Source: Candidatus Poribacteria bacterium
GTDB lineage: Bacteria > Poribacteria > WGA-4E > WGA-3G
NCBI GenBank assembly: GCA_958295945.1
Contig: OY282386.1
Coordinates: 124,001-188,000, forward strand
DNA: 64,000 bases
Reading direction: 5' to 3'
Of the stretch, positions 28,559-37,568 are shown piece after piece (within the stretch, counting starts at the first letter, position 1; every line of letters starts with the position of its first letter). A model generated the notes under the pieces. It was not told the origin of the DNA, searched no databases, and saw nothing but the letters and a program-made list of their open reading frames with translations. The translations under genes and the position numbers were made by a program.

Positions 28559-30046
28559 TCAGCTACGTCTTCTAATTGGGTCAATATGTGGAACATATCC
28601 AGGTGGCAATTGGTCACTGGAAGAACGTCCATCTTGAAAAAGTTGATCCGCGTCACGATTTTCTGGTTCATAAGGTTGAGGGAATTCGCGCCAATTATTA
28701 CCATCAAGCGGCTGCTCATACCCATCATTTTTGAACCAGTTGATCAACCTATCACGGTATTCTCTGAGAATACTACCATAAGCATGGTTTCCAGCAAGAT
28801 TACGTTCATCAAGTCTACCAGCAAGTCTTCTGAACAACCATTCTTTCCTATCCGCAGCAGAATAGATGTACTTGTAATCTTCTGTCAATAGCATATATAA
28901 GCCTCTACTCTCACCTGCCAATTGTCCAATTATCGCATCACGATCAGCATTTCCATTAGCGATCTCTGCCAAATCTGTTCCACTTCGATCTGCATCTGGT
29001 GTCAAACCGGCTGCATTTAGACTCGTTGGAAAGACATCAACAAGACTTGTTGGTGTATCACACTGAACGTTGGTTTCAAATCGTTCAGGATACCGAACAA
29101 GCAGCGGTATACGTGCAGCTGCATCAAGCCAAGACCTCTTGCCATAACAATCATAGTCCCCAAGAAGTTCTCCGTGATCAGATGTGAACAGTATCAATGT
29201 ATTGTCAAGTTCTCCTTCAGATTCAAGATATTCAAGAATGCGTCCAACTTGATAATCTATGAAAGATATAGCCGCATAATAGGCAGCACGCATCGTCCTA
29301 ATGAGGTTTAAATCTCTACCTTGGTCCCGGTATTTATACCGATTTTGATGCCGATTCCAATGTGTATGAAGCTGCTCAAAATCTGGTGGAAGAAACGGAA
29401 GTGGCATTTCTACAGAGCGGTAAAGTCTGTTCCAAGGAACTGGAGATTCAAAAGGAGGATGTGGTTTTATAAAACTTGACCAGCACAAAAACGGTCGGTC
29501 AGAATCACGTCCAGAAAGGAACTGCAATGTTTTATCACCAACCCATTGTGTGTGGTGAAGTCGTGCTGGGAGTTGCGATTGCTGAGGTATATAATAATAC
29601 TCACTTCTTTCACCGTGGGGAGCAATGATATGGTCATATCCGTTTTCATGTAAAGATTCCGTGAAATCATCTGGTCCAGCACCCTCTTCAGAGAAATCTC
29701 TGGTCTCAAATCCCCATAACTTGCGACTTTGCGGCGTAAAGTGCATTTTACCGATACCGTGTGTCTGATATCCATCTTTATTAAGTATATCCATGACAGA
29801 TGACCGGTCCTGTGGCATCGCAGAATTGGTAGCACAGCCTGTTTCGTGAGGCCACTGCCCAAGCAGAAAACTACAACGAGAAGCCACACACACTGGTGAA
29901 GGACAGTATGCAGATGTAAAACTTGTCCCCTCCTGAACAAGCCTATCAAGTGCTGGTGTTTGTATAACAGGGTTTCCAAGTGCACCTACCGTATCAAAAC
30001 GCTGCTGATCTGTCATCAAATATAGAATATTAGGTTTCTTTGCCAT
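28559..30046 (-). CDS. Sulfatase family protein (choline-sulfatase/arylsulfatase-like)
   Basis: A 495-residue type I sulfatase, hydrolysing sulfate esters on small molecules or glycans. KKPNILYLMTDQQRFDTVGA at the N-terminus carries metal-binding Asp13. The formylglycine site is CVASR (residues 53-57), so the usual CxPSR has Ala instead of Pro. GIGKMHFTP, KPHPPF and LFTSDHGELLGDY are other family blocks. No signal peptide, suggesting a cytoplasmic enzyme. Sulfatases are common in sponge-associated Poribacteria. GGAACACT lies before the ATG. Confidence 0.92.
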   Translation of the reverse strand: MAKKPNILYLMTDQQRFDTVGALGNPVIQTPALDRLVQEGTSFTSAYCPSPVCVASRCSFLLGQWPHETGCATNSAMPQDRSSVMDILNKDGYQTHGIGKMHFTPQSRKLWGFETRDFSEEGAGPDDFTESLHENGYDHIIAPHGERSEYYYIPQQSQLPARLHHTQWVGDKTLQFLSGRDSDRPFLCWSSFIKPHPPFESPVPWNRLYRSVEMPLPFLPPDFEQLHTHWNRHQNRYKYRDQGRDLNLIRTMRAAYYAAISFIDYQVGRILEYLESEGELDNTLILFTSDHGELLGDYDCYGKRSWLDAAARIPLLVRYPERFETNVQCDTPTSLVDVFPTSLNAAGLTPDADRSGTDLAEIANGNADRDAIIGQLAGESRGLYMLLTEDYKYIYSAADRKEWLFRRLAGRLDERNLAGNHAYGSILREYRDRLINWFKNDGYEQPLDGNNWREFPQPYEPENRDADQLFQDGRSSSDQLPPGYVPHIDPIRRRS

Positions 30047-30229
30047 AGAGTGTTCCGTCCCTTTCTGTGAATAAATTCAGAAGCTTGATTGCCTATTTGA
30101 ACAATATCATAGCATCTTTTCGGACATCATACAATTAGAATATTGATTTCGATTGTGTAAAGTATTTGGCACCTTACGCTTCAATTGAAGATTTTTAAAA
30201 CTAAATTACCCTGATAAATATAAAAAGTA

Positions 30230-30258
30230 TTGCACAAAAAATAAACTGTGTGTATAAT
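30230..30258 (+). promoter_or_regulatory. Consensus-like promoter upstream of a secreted protein gene
   Basis: TTGCAC (30230-30235) and a perfect TATAAT (30253-30258) with 17-bp spacing. Transcription from about 30265 would give a leader of about 160 nt before the gene at 30424, unusually long and with several inverted repeats. Confidence 0.6.
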
Positions 30259-30275
30259 ACAACTAACTCCTAAAA

Positions 30276-30390
30276 CAGAAACCGCAAGATAGGCCCCTTC
30301 TCAACATTAATTTGGAGAGTTTCTGGTTTCGTAGCCAGGGTGCCCCACCCTTATTATCTCTGGTAGAAAGTCTGCCGAACAACAATAGGG
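30276..30390 (+). promoter_or_regulatory. Possible structured RNA leader
   Basis: Within the 5' leader, CAGAAAC (30276-30282) can pair with GTTTCTG (30319-30325). GGGTG (30338-30342) can pair with CACCC (30346-30350), and an outer CCAG/CTGG pairing is possible. The stretch is more GC-rich than its surroundings. It matches no riboswitch class I know. Upstream 30047-30229 shows nothing else. Confidence 0.3.
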
Positions 30391-30423
30391 GACCCGATAA
30401 ACACTACGATATGCTACAAAAGC

Positions 30424-31326
30424 ATGTCAATAAGATCAACCCGTATCGTACTCGCGATACTATACTCTCTCTTCTTGTTCGGAATAGTTAATAATAGTCT
30501 GGCAATAGAGATTGTGGATTTTCCATCTAACACTGAAGACACTTCTTATAACGGCTACACATACCACATGGCTTATGTAAAAACAGATGTGCCTATTTAT
30601 CATGTCAATTGGTATATTGATGACGTGATTGCATACAGTGAGACATTAGACTCAACCACAAAACGTGCCAGTTACTTTCCTTGCTATGATCCAACTTCAA
30701 GTGCTAAAATACCCGGCAGGGTTAAAGGCACAAAGTATAAGATCAGTGTAAAAGTGTGGGCATGGGATGCCGATGATGAAGTATTTCGCTCCGCAACTGC
30801 TTCCTACACAGTGAAAATGTTTGAACCCATCTATTTGTATAAACAAGGTGAAAAAACAGGTGCCTGGGGCAGTGTAGAAATCTCGCGTTTCTACTATAAT
30901 GGTTCGGACATTGTTATGAGTGCTTCCGCCTATGCCTCTAACCCAAGCGATAATCCAAAGGCAGGGGACCTTGATAAGTTCCCGCTTACAGTTTTGCCGT
31001 GGTTCTGGACGCAAAAATACCCTGCCCCCGATGGTAACGCGTCAGATGAACATCGAGACACCAAAGACTCCGAAACTATTGACCTTGGTGAATCCTCTCA
31101 GTATTATAACCCAGGACCTGATAGACAAGCGCAAATTGGTGGTCCCGATGTTGGACCATTCCATCGTAATATCGGCGTACTTGAAGAAGGGGAGCGGCGT
31201 TATTTTAAGGCACACGCGCACCTTCAGGTGTATGGTGCTCGGACAGGAACAGACGACTGGGAAGTAGACACACAACAACAGACAGGTACAGCTGCTGTGA
31301 CGTTTACTTGGGAAGATGGTCCATAA
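30424..31326 (+). CDS. Secreted protein of unknown function
   Basis: A 300-residue protein with a signal peptide (residues 1-27, IVLAILYSLFLFGIVNNSLA). The mature part is beta-rich: two Ig-like blocks are suggested by YHVNWYIDDVIAYSET and YKISVKVWAWDADDEVF. A Pro/Asp/Asn-rich region follows. No catalytic motif, no C-terminal TWG motif. It starts 58 bp before the TolB-like pair and may share their transcript. No convincing ribosome site precedes the ATG. Confidence 0.75.
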   Translation: MSIRSTRIVLAILYSLFLFGIVNNSLAIEIVDFPSNTEDTSYNGYTYHMAYVKTDVPIYHVNWYIDDVIAYSETLDSTTKRASYFPCYDPTSSAKIPGRVKGTKYKISVKVWAWDADDEVFRSATASYTVKMFEPIYLYKQGEKTGAWGSVEISRFYYNGSDIVMSASAYASNPSDNPKAGDLDKFPLTVLPWFWTQKYPAPDGNASDEHRDTKDSETIDLGESSQYYNPGPDRQAQIGGPDVGPFHRNIGVLEEGERRYFKAHAHLQVYGARTGTDDWEVDTQQQTGTAAVTFTWEDGP

Positions 31327-31384
31327 ACCTATTACAACGGCAGGGGACACGTTCCCCTGCCACTCTTTTTTAAGGAGCATACCT

Positions 31385-32389
31385 ATGAACACACGAAAAG
31401 TTATTTTGCTCTGTTGGGTCGGACTGCTACTCGCAACCGCAGCCCATGCCAAAATCGTTTTTAGCTCTACACGCGATGGGGTAAAAGGTGTCTACCTGAT
31501 GGACGATGACGGTAGCAACCAGACACTTATTAGGCACCAGAACGACAGGCTGGTACCCTTCCCATATTGCTGGTCGCCTGATGGCACACAAATACTGATT
31601 CAGACTTACGGGTTGTCTTTGATGAATGCAGATGGCACAAATGTTCGGGAACTTATAGGTAGGGGCTTTGGAGGTTCTATCGGCAGAGGTTCATTTTCAC
31701 CAGACGGTAAAAATATCGCTTTTGAGGGACTTTTTAACCACGGGGTGGAACACGGCATATATGTCCTAAATATACGGACCTTAGAGATGGAAGCAATCGC
31801 ACCGCAAGTTATGTTAAACAATCCTGATTGGTCGCCGGACGGTAAGCATATTATTTGCGATGAATGGAACACGTTCGGAGTCCATACCACGATTTGGATC
31901 ATGGATGCCGATGGTCACGACCTCCGGAAACTGATACCGACACCTGTAGGCGGGGAAGGGGAATTCACGATTGAACGTGGAAGACCGCGCTGGTCACCTG
32001 ATGGTCAACGGATTGTGTTTCACCAGCAAGAGTGGGTAGATGGGTCTTTTTACAAGGCGTTTCGGTATATAATATGTGATCGCAACGGAGAGAACAGCAA
32101 ACAGCTCCGAATACCGAAGGACATGCAAGGGATTAGCCTTAGCTGGATGGATGACGGCGAATCCATCGTTTTTAGTGCGGTTGCCCCCATACCTTTGAAC
32201 GTAAAACTACCGGAGGATTTTAAGGAACCAAATGCCAATATCTATAAGTATCATATCTGGACGAACAAAATGACACGACTTACAAACCACCCAGGCATGG
32301 ATCAAACATTAGACTGGATCAGCGATGATGTGCTACCAGTATCTCCACAAGGCAAAAAAAAAGTGACGTGGGGAAAACTCAAGCAGTAG
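31385..32389 (+). CDS. Secreted TolB-like beta-propeller protein, first of a tandem pair
   Basis: A 334-residue protein; the ATG preceded by AAGGAGCATACCT is chosen over a longer frame. Signal peptide residues 1-22 (ILLCWVGLLLATAAHA). The body has repeated WD40/PD40-type blades with the hallmark (W/F)SPDG: KIVFSSTRDG, CWSPDGTQI, SFSPDGKNIAFEG, DWSPDGKHIICDE, RWSPDGQRIVFH. Such propellers bind proteins or ligands in the periplasm or outside. It ends SPQGKKKVTWGKLKQ, a variant of the shared motif. The next gene is a near-identical copy. Confidence 0.88.
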   Translation: MNTRKVILLCWVGLLLATAAHAKIVFSSTRDGVKGVYLMDDDGSNQTLIRHQNDRLVPFPYCWSPDGTQILIQTYGLSLMNADGTNVRELIGRGFGGSIGRGSFSPDGKNIAFEGLFNHGVEHGIYVLNIRTLEMEAIAPQVMLNNPDWSPDGKHIICDEWNTFGVHTTIWIMDADGHDLRKLIPTPVGGEGEFTIERGRPRWSPDGQRIVFHQQEWVDGSFYKAFRYIICDRNGENSKQLRIPKDMQGISLSWMDDGESIVFSAVAPIPLNVKLPEDFKEPNANIYKYHIWTNKMTRLTNHPGMDQTLDWISDDVLPVSPQGKKKVTWGKLKQ

Positions 32390-32420
32390 AACCGACAAAA
32401 TCAAATTAAGAAGCAGAACT

Positions 32421-33425
32421 ATGAATACACGAAAAGTTATTTTGCTCTGTTGGGTCGGACTGCTACTCGCAACCGCAGCCCATGCCAAAATCGTTTTTAG
32501 CTCTACACGCGATGGAGGAGATGGTATCTACGTTATGGACGATGACGGTAGCAATCAGACACTTATTAGGCAATCTAAGGACGGACTGGTACCCTTCCCA
32601 TATTGCTGGTCGCCTGATGGCACACAAATACTGATTCAGACTTACGGGTTGTCTTTGATGAATGCAGATGGCACAAATGTTCGGAAACTTATAGGTAGGG
32701 GCTTTGGAGGTTCTATCGGCAGAGGTTCATTTTCACCAGACGGCAAAAATATCGCTTTTGAGGGACTTTTTAACCACGGGGCGGAACACGGCATATATGT
32801 CATAAATATACGGACTTTAGAGATGGAAGCAATCGCACCGCAAGTTATGTTAAACAATCCTGATTGGTCGCCGGACGGTAAGCATATTATTTGCGATGAA
32901 TGGAACACGTTCGGAGTCCATACCACGATTTGGATCATGGATGCCGATGGTCACGACCTCCGGAAACTGATACCGACACCTGTAGGCGGGGAAGGGGAAT
33001 TCACGATTGAACGCGGAAGACCGCGCTGGTCACCTGATGGTCAACGGATTGTGTTTCACCAGCAAGAGTGGATAGATGGGTCTTTTTACAAGGCGTTTCG
33101 GTATATAATATGTGATCGCAACGGAGAGAACAGCAAACAACTCCGGATACCGAAGGACATGAAAGGGATTAGCCTTAGCTGGATGGATGACGGTGAATCC
33201 ATCGTTTTTAGTGCGCGTGCGCCCATACCTGTAAACGTAAAACTACCGGAGGATTTTGAAGCCCCAAATGCCAATATCTATAAGTATCATATCTGGACGA
33301 ACAAAATGACACGACTTACAAACCACCCCGGCACGGATGAAACAATAGACTGGATCAGCGATGATGTGCTACCAGTATCCCCACAAGGCAAAAAAAAAGT
33401 AACGTGGGGAAAACTCAAGCAGTAG
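32421..33425 (+). CDS. Secreted TolB-like beta-propeller protein, second of a tandem pair
   Basis: A copy of the preceding gene with the same length of 334 residues and about 95 percent identity by eye. Differences cluster near residues 31-35 (GDGIYVM for VKGVYLM), around 55 and near 280-320. It has the same signal peptide, the same SPDG blades and an identical C-terminal VSPQGKKKVTWGKLKQ. The 31-bp gap lacks a terminator, so both are probably co-transcribed. A strong terminator follows. A recent tandem duplication. Confidence 0.88.
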   Translation: MNTRKVILLCWVGLLLATAAHAKIVFSSTRDGGDGIYVMDDDGSNQTLIRQSKDGLVPFPYCWSPDGTQILIQTYGLSLMNADGTNVRKLIGRGFGGSIGRGSFSPDGKNIAFEGLFNHGAEHGIYVINIRTLEMEAIAPQVMLNNPDWSPDGKHIICDEWNTFGVHTTIWIMDADGHDLRKLIPTPVGGEGEFTIERGRPRWSPDGQRIVFHQQEWIDGSFYKAFRYIICDRNGENSKQLRIPKDMKGISLSWMDDGESIVFSARAPIPVNVKLPEDFEAPNANIYKYHIWTNKMTRLTNHPGTDETIDWISDDVLPVSPQGKKKVTWGKLKQ

Positions 33426-33457
33426 AACCGACAAAATCAAAAACACAGTAAGCACGG

Positions 33458-33488
33458 GGCTGATAACTTCAGTTATCAGCCTTTTTTT
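33458..33488 (+). terminator. Intrinsic terminator after the TolB-like pair
   Basis: GGCTGATAACT (33458-33468) and AGTTATCAGCC (33471-33481) form an eleven-pair stem followed by seven T residues (33482-33488). It lies 33 bp after the stop. Confidence 0.9.
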
Positions 33489-33643
33489 ATGTCAGGTTAC
33501 CCCATGACAATGGGGTTCATGTTCAGATTGGACATTAATCAGGGCTATTTAGTTTTAAGGAGTCGTCCTTATTTAGGTTAACGACTTGTGCCAGTTAACT
33601 ATTTATTTTTAAAGTTTTCACATATATTAGGTTTTTAGGACAC

Positions 33644-33720
33644 ACATATCGTCCCTACGGGACTAAAGAAGGTGTACTCTGACGTTTTCTATAAACATAT
33701 CGTCCCTACGGGACTAAAGA
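33644..33720. repeat. Two copies of a 26-bp palindromic intergenic repeat
   Basis: ACATATCGTCCCTACGGGAC plus TAAAGA occurs at 33644-33669 and again at 33695-33720, 25 bp apart. GTCCC-TAC-GGGAC forms a small hairpin in each. A partial copy, reversed (GGGACGATATGTTTAT), is at 59426. It looks like a REP-type dispersed element. Confidence 0.65.
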
Positions 33721-34035
33721 CCGTTCAAAATCCTGGAAATCTACTAATCCTGAAAATCCTGGTTCAGACAAATAGGAGGACAAACCCATAATAAATGTTA
33801 ACGAATGTGATAAAGTTCGACAAAATAGCGAAAACTAAATAGCCCTGCCTATGAATCAATCAGATTGAAATTTAACCAAGAACATGGTATTATGTATATC
33901 ATTTATGGTGAAGTATAAAAATATATCTACACTTTCTATCTACGGTAGACAGTGTAGAATTACTTCAATAATTTACCATATAATTGCAATACACTGCCTA
34001 TCAACAGAGATTATTTCATCTAAGAAATTGAACCA
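33721..34035. other. Intergenic stretch without a gene
   Basis: AT-rich DNA with near-repeats of AATCCTGGAAATC type at its left edge and nothing else I can support. Upstream, 33580-33600 holds CGACTTGTGCCAGTTAA, a near copy of which is reversed at about 59483-59503. Confidence 0.45.
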
Positions 34036-34233
34036 ATGTCAATGCAGAAATGGTACGAAAACAGAACTCTATTAAACATCCTTATCTTCCTAATGGTTGT
34101 CTTTTTCATTTTATACTTCTTTCTTCAATGGCGGTGGGGATTGCCTTTATTTCTTGCTTTTGGCACTGCAATCATGATCAGAGGTGTAACCAAAATTACA
34201 ATGCGGATGCGTGGCAAAAACATCAACAAATAA
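34036..34233 (+). CDS. Small membrane protein
   Basis: A 65-residue protein with two hydrophobic segments (LLNILIFLMVVFFILYFFL and GLPLFLAFGTAIMIRGV) and a basic C-terminus. It lies 21 bp before the sulfite-oxidase-like gene and might be its membrane partner, but it has no heme-binding signature. An overlapping frame is open too, so reality rests on membrane character and spacing. Confidence 0.5.
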   Translation: MSMQKWYENRTLLNILIFLMVVFFILYFFLQWRWGLPLFLAFGTAIMIRGVTKITMRMRGKNINK

Positions 34234-34254
34234 TTCTAATATCAAGGAGTTAGA

Positions 34255-35262
34255 ATGAAAAGACGAACCTTCATCAAATTAAGCGTCATCAGTGCAGCAG
34301 GAATTGTTTTACCACTGCAGTTAGAAGCGCAAACAGACGATGCACCTTTGCTTAAACCGAGAACCTTAATTACACCAAATGAAGAATTCTATATCCTACA
34401 ATTAGACGAATCAGTTGAACTTGACGAAGCAAGTTGGAGATTAGCAATAACAGGTTTGGTAGAAAGACAAATCAAACCACTTACACTTGAAGAGATCAAA
34501 ACAATGGAAGCGGTTGAGGTAATGCGAACTTTGAAATGCATCGGTGATCCTATTGGGGAAGAACAGATGGGGAATGCAGCATGGAAGGGAGTTAGACTCC
34601 GTGACCTCATCCAAAAAGCTGGTGTAAAAGAAAACACAAAAGTAGTCGTATTTCAATGTGCCGATTCCTATCATACTGCGATCCCTTTAGAAGACGCAAT
34701 GCACGAGGACACTATTCTCGCATACCAAATGAATGGTGAAACGCTACCGAAAGAACACGGTTATCCTGTCCGTCTACTCAACCCTGGTCACTATGGAACA
34801 AAAAATCCAAAATGGATAGTAAATATACAGTTGGCAGAAAAACACGAAAGTTACTGGGAAAAACGAGGATGGGATCCTGTGGCAAATGTAAAATTAGCTA
34901 CTGTTATTGGCACACCAAGTCAAGAAGAAGAGATATTAGTAGGAACTGATTTTGTTGTGAGTGGGGCAGCATTTGATGCCGGACACCATGGTGGAATTAA
35001 GAAAGTTGAAGTTAGTATTGACTATGGAGAAACATGGCAGGAAACTGAGATTTGGGCAAAAGACACTCCGCTTGCATGGGTACTATGGAAATGGAAATGG
35101 CAAGTGCCAAAAGAAAAAGGTCCCATTGAGATTTACGCAAGAGCCACTACGAACAGCGGAGTCACTCAAGAGGAAATGGGTATCAAAGCTAAACCAGTTG
35201 ACGCAGTAGGTTACCACACAGTTGATGTCAAAATTGTAGATGAATTGGAACAAACTAACTGA
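34255..35262 (+). CDS. Sulfite-oxidase-like molybdopterin oxidoreductase
   Basis: A 335-residue member of the sulfite oxidase fold. A twin-arginine-like leader (KRRTFIKLSVISAAGIVLP) implies folded export to the periplasm. The molybdenum ligand Cys is in MRTLKCIGDPIG (about residue 95). HGYPVRLLNPGHYGTKNPKW is the conserved core, and the C-terminal Mo-co dimerisation domain has KKVEVSIDYGETW. AAGGAG precedes the ATG. Likely oxidises sulfite or another small compound. The stop TGA is also the first three bases of the adjoining IS inverted repeat, so the native C-terminus may have been slightly altered. Confidence 0.88.
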   Translation: MKRRTFIKLSVISAAGIVLPLQLEAQTDDAPLLKPRTLITPNEEFYILQLDESVELDEASWRLAITGLVERQIKPLTLEEIKTMEAVEVMRTLKCIGDPIGEEQMGNAAWKGVRLRDLIQKAGVKENTKVVVFQCADSYHTAIPLEDAMHEDTILAYQMNGETLPKEHGYPVRLLNPGHYGTKNPKWIVNIQLAEKHESYWEKRGWDPVANVKLATVIGTPSQEEEILVGTDFVVSGAAFDAGHHGGIKKVEVSIDYGETWQETEIWAKDTPLAWVLWKWKWQVPKEKGPIEIYARATTNSGVTQEEMGIKAKPVDAVGYHTVDVKIVDELEQTN

Positions 35263-36393
35263 GGGGTGTGCATAATTGAATTTAGTCAGGATATAGGTTA
35301 AACTCTTATTAAAAGAATAATCTAAAAGGAGTATTAACCATGAGTTATCCTGACCAAAGATATTATATCACATTTTTCTCTAAACGCTACAAAGATTTTG
35401 AAAAGTCTATCAACGCCAATCAATCCAAACCGAAAGGAAGACCTAAAGTGCATCCTGATAGTTCACTGATTATCTTTTTTGCGATTATGCTGATGAGAGG
35501 CATAAATCGGTTTAAAGCACAGCACGCTTTTCTTTGTGAACATCCAGCCTGGGTAAAAAAACTCAAGTTCAAAAGCATTCCGGATCGGACAACTTTATCC
35601 CGTCGCTATAAACAACTTGCACCCAGGATTGAGCAGTTCGTTGACTATCTCGGTGACTTAGGTGCCGCATTAGACACCGATACGCCTCGAGATGTTGTCT
35701 TTGTTGACAAAAGCCTCTATAAAGCAGAAGGCAGTGTGTGGCATCAAAAAGACCGAAAAGAAAATCACATTCCCGAAGGTTTGCGCAACCTTGATACCGA
35801 TGCAAGTTGGTCAACAAGCAAGTATCGTGGATGGGTTTATGGGTATGGACTGCATCTGACGACAACAGCGAAAGGTTTTCCGATGTTCGCAAATGTTTGG
35901 ACCGCTTCTGTAAGCGAAAAAACAGGACTTGATCAAAGGACTGACGCACTTCTAGCGAGAAATATCCAATATGTCGTTGCGGATGCTGGCTATACCGACT
36001 TTACTCGCACTCAGACACTTGCAAAAGATGGACTTTTCCTTTTGACACCAATAACAGGTGCTAAAGCTACTGAAAAGGTAGCTTATCTAAAAGCGATTGA
36101 AACATCACCGCAGCTTGAAACTTATCAAAAACAACGCAAAACTGCGATTGAACCGGTTTTCAATCTGTTGACCGATCTGACAGGAACAAAGAACAATCAG
36201 AAACAACTGCCAATATCTCGTCTTGAAAATGTGAGAACCTTTCTGATTTTGGCAATCGTCTTGCTACAAATAGCAATGTTGGTCAACTCAATATGGAACA
36301 GACCTCACAGAGAGGTATCAAGAATGAAAACATTATTTCAATAAACGGAGTGAAAAGGACTATTTTGTTATCAATATTTATGCACACCCCTCA
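35260..36393. mobile_element. IS5-type insertion sequence
   Basis: Inverted repeats TGAGGGGTGTGCATAA (35260-35275) and its complement (36378-36393) bound a 1134-bp element with one DDE transposase. No clear target duplication (left flank ends AAACTAAC, right begins ATTAATTTT). The left end overlaps the stop codon of the sulfite-oxidase-like gene; the right end lies 50 bp before an M20 peptidase gene. Confidence 0.85.
35340..36344 (+). CDS. IS4/IS5-type DDE transposase
   Basis: A 334-residue transposase. An N-terminal helical region (SLIIFFAIMLMRGINRFKAQ, IPDRTTLSRRYKQL) is followed by catalytic Asp in DVVFVDKSLYKAEG, Asp in YVVADAGYTDF, and Glu in KQRKTAIEPVFNLLTDLTG. The frame is intact. 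AAAAGGAGTATTAACC precedes the ATG. Confidence 0.88.
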   Translation: MSYPDQRYYITFFSKRYKDFEKSINANQSKPKGRPKVHPDSSLIIFFAIMLMRGINRFKAQHAFLCEHPAWVKKLKFKSIPDRTTLSRRYKQLAPRIEQFVDYLGDLGAALDTDTPRDVVFVDKSLYKAEGSVWHQKDRKENHIPEGLRNLDTDASWSTSKYRGWVYGYGLHLTTTAKGFPMFANVWTASVSEKTGLDQRTDALLARNIQYVVADAGYTDFTRTQTLAKDGLFLLTPITGAKATEKVAYLKAIETSPQLETYQKQRKTAIEPVFNLLTDLTGTKNNQKQLPISRLENVRTFLILAIVLLQIAMLVNSIWNRPHREVSRMKTLFQ

Positions 36394-36443
36394 ATTAATT
36401 TTAAGGCTTACCATATATTGGAGAAAACTGACCAACAAGAAAT

Positions 36444-37568
36444 ATGAATGCAATAGAATTAACCAAAAAGCTTATCGGATACAACACAGTAAGTCCAAAT
36501 AGTAACGTTGAAGTCATGGACTTCTTAACAGAAACGTTAGAATCCATCGGATGTGAAGTTGAAAGAGTCGAATATAATGATCCAGCAGGTGCCTTAAAAG
36601 TAAATCTGATTGGGAGAAAAGGACCCAATAGTAGTCAACGCGGTTTAGGACTTCTCGGTCACATAGACACCGTGCCTGCTATCGGATGGTCAGACGATCC
36701 CTATGAAGCACGGATTGTTGATGGGAAAATGTATGGGCGCGGCAGCTGCGATATGAAAGGCAGTGTCGCATGCATGATTGAGACTGCTTCACGGTTCAAT
36801 ACTGCTGACCTACATGCACCGCTTTATGTAGTTATCACCGCTGATGAAGAGGTAGGTTATTTCGGTGCAACTGCTGTCGCTGAAAAATCAAAAACGTTTA
36901 ATGAACACGGTTTCCCGCAATACGGGGTCGTTGGTGAACCGACTGAACTAAAGGCAGTCTACGCGCACAAAGGAGCAGTCCGATTTTCAGTCACTGCGTA
37001 TGGACGCGCAGCACATAGTAGCACAGGTGAAGGTGACAACGCAAACCTTAAACTCATTCCATTTCTTTCAGAAATGCGGGATATCTATGAAGAATTGATG
37101 TCCGATCCGCAATATTACAACGCTGAGTTCACGCCACCCTATACGGATTGGAATATCACATTAAGTGATGGAGAGTGCACTGCCAACATCACCTCACCGC
37201 GAAGTGTATGTAATATCAACTACCGTCCGATGCCGGGTGATGATATTCAATATTGGATAGATCGTGGACGAAATGCAGCAGAGAAATATGGACTGGAATT
37301 TGACCTATTCATCAATGCTGGACCCGTCCGCACGCCACCCGATGCAGAGATCATCAAAGCAGCTCTTGAAATAACGGGAGACACAAAACCGCATACCGTG
37401 GCATACGGTACAGATGCTGCGGAATTCGCTAAACACATGGAAACTGTCATTATTGGACCTGGAAGTATTTCGCAGGCACATACTGTTGATGAATGGATGG
37501 CAATAGATCAGTTTGAGAAGGGAACAGATATTTTTTGTCAGTTTGTTGATAGGTTCTGCATTAGTTAA
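36444..37568 (+). CDS. M20-family metallopeptidase, ArgE/DapE-like deacylase
   Basis: A 374-residue zinc-dependent deacylase, closest in look to acetylornithine deacetylase (ArgE). GHIDTVP (about 72-78) gives metal His and catalytic Asp; GRGSCDMKG provides the bridging Asp; ITADEEVGYFGA has the catalytic Glu and metal Glu; GEPTELKAVYAHKGA marks the dimerisation lid; the last metal His is in ISQAHTVDEW. Soluble. The substrate could be acetylornithine, succinyl-diaminopimelate or a peptide. Right of an IS element. Confidence 0.85.
   Translation: MNAIELTKKLIGYNTVSPNSNVEVMDFLTETLESIGCEVERVEYNDPAGALKVNLIGRKGPNSSQRGLGLLGHIDTVPAIGWSDDPYEARIVDGKMYGRGSCDMKGSVACMIETASRFNTADLHAPLYVVITADEEVGYFGATAVAEKSKTFNEHGFPQYGVVGEPTELKAVYAHKGAVRFSVTAYGRAAHSSTGEGDNANLKLIPFLSEMRDIYEELMSDPQYYNAEFTPPYTDWNITLSDGECTANITSPRSVCNINYRPMPGDDIQYWIDRGRNAAEKYGLEFDLFINAGPVRTPPDAEIIKAALEITGDTKPHTVAYGTDAAEFAKHMETVIIGPGSISQAHTVDEWMAIDQFEKGTDIFCQFVDRFCIS

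Noticed and set aside
33644-33720. Mini CRISPR array (two 26-bp repeats, 25-bp spacer)
   Set aside because: Only two repeats, strong internal palindrome, a partial copy elsewhere in reverse orientation, and no cas genes in the window; better read as a REP-type element.
33884-34075. 63-residue frame before the small membrane protein
   Set aside because: Composition looks random, no ribosome site, overlaps the next gene; treated as noise.
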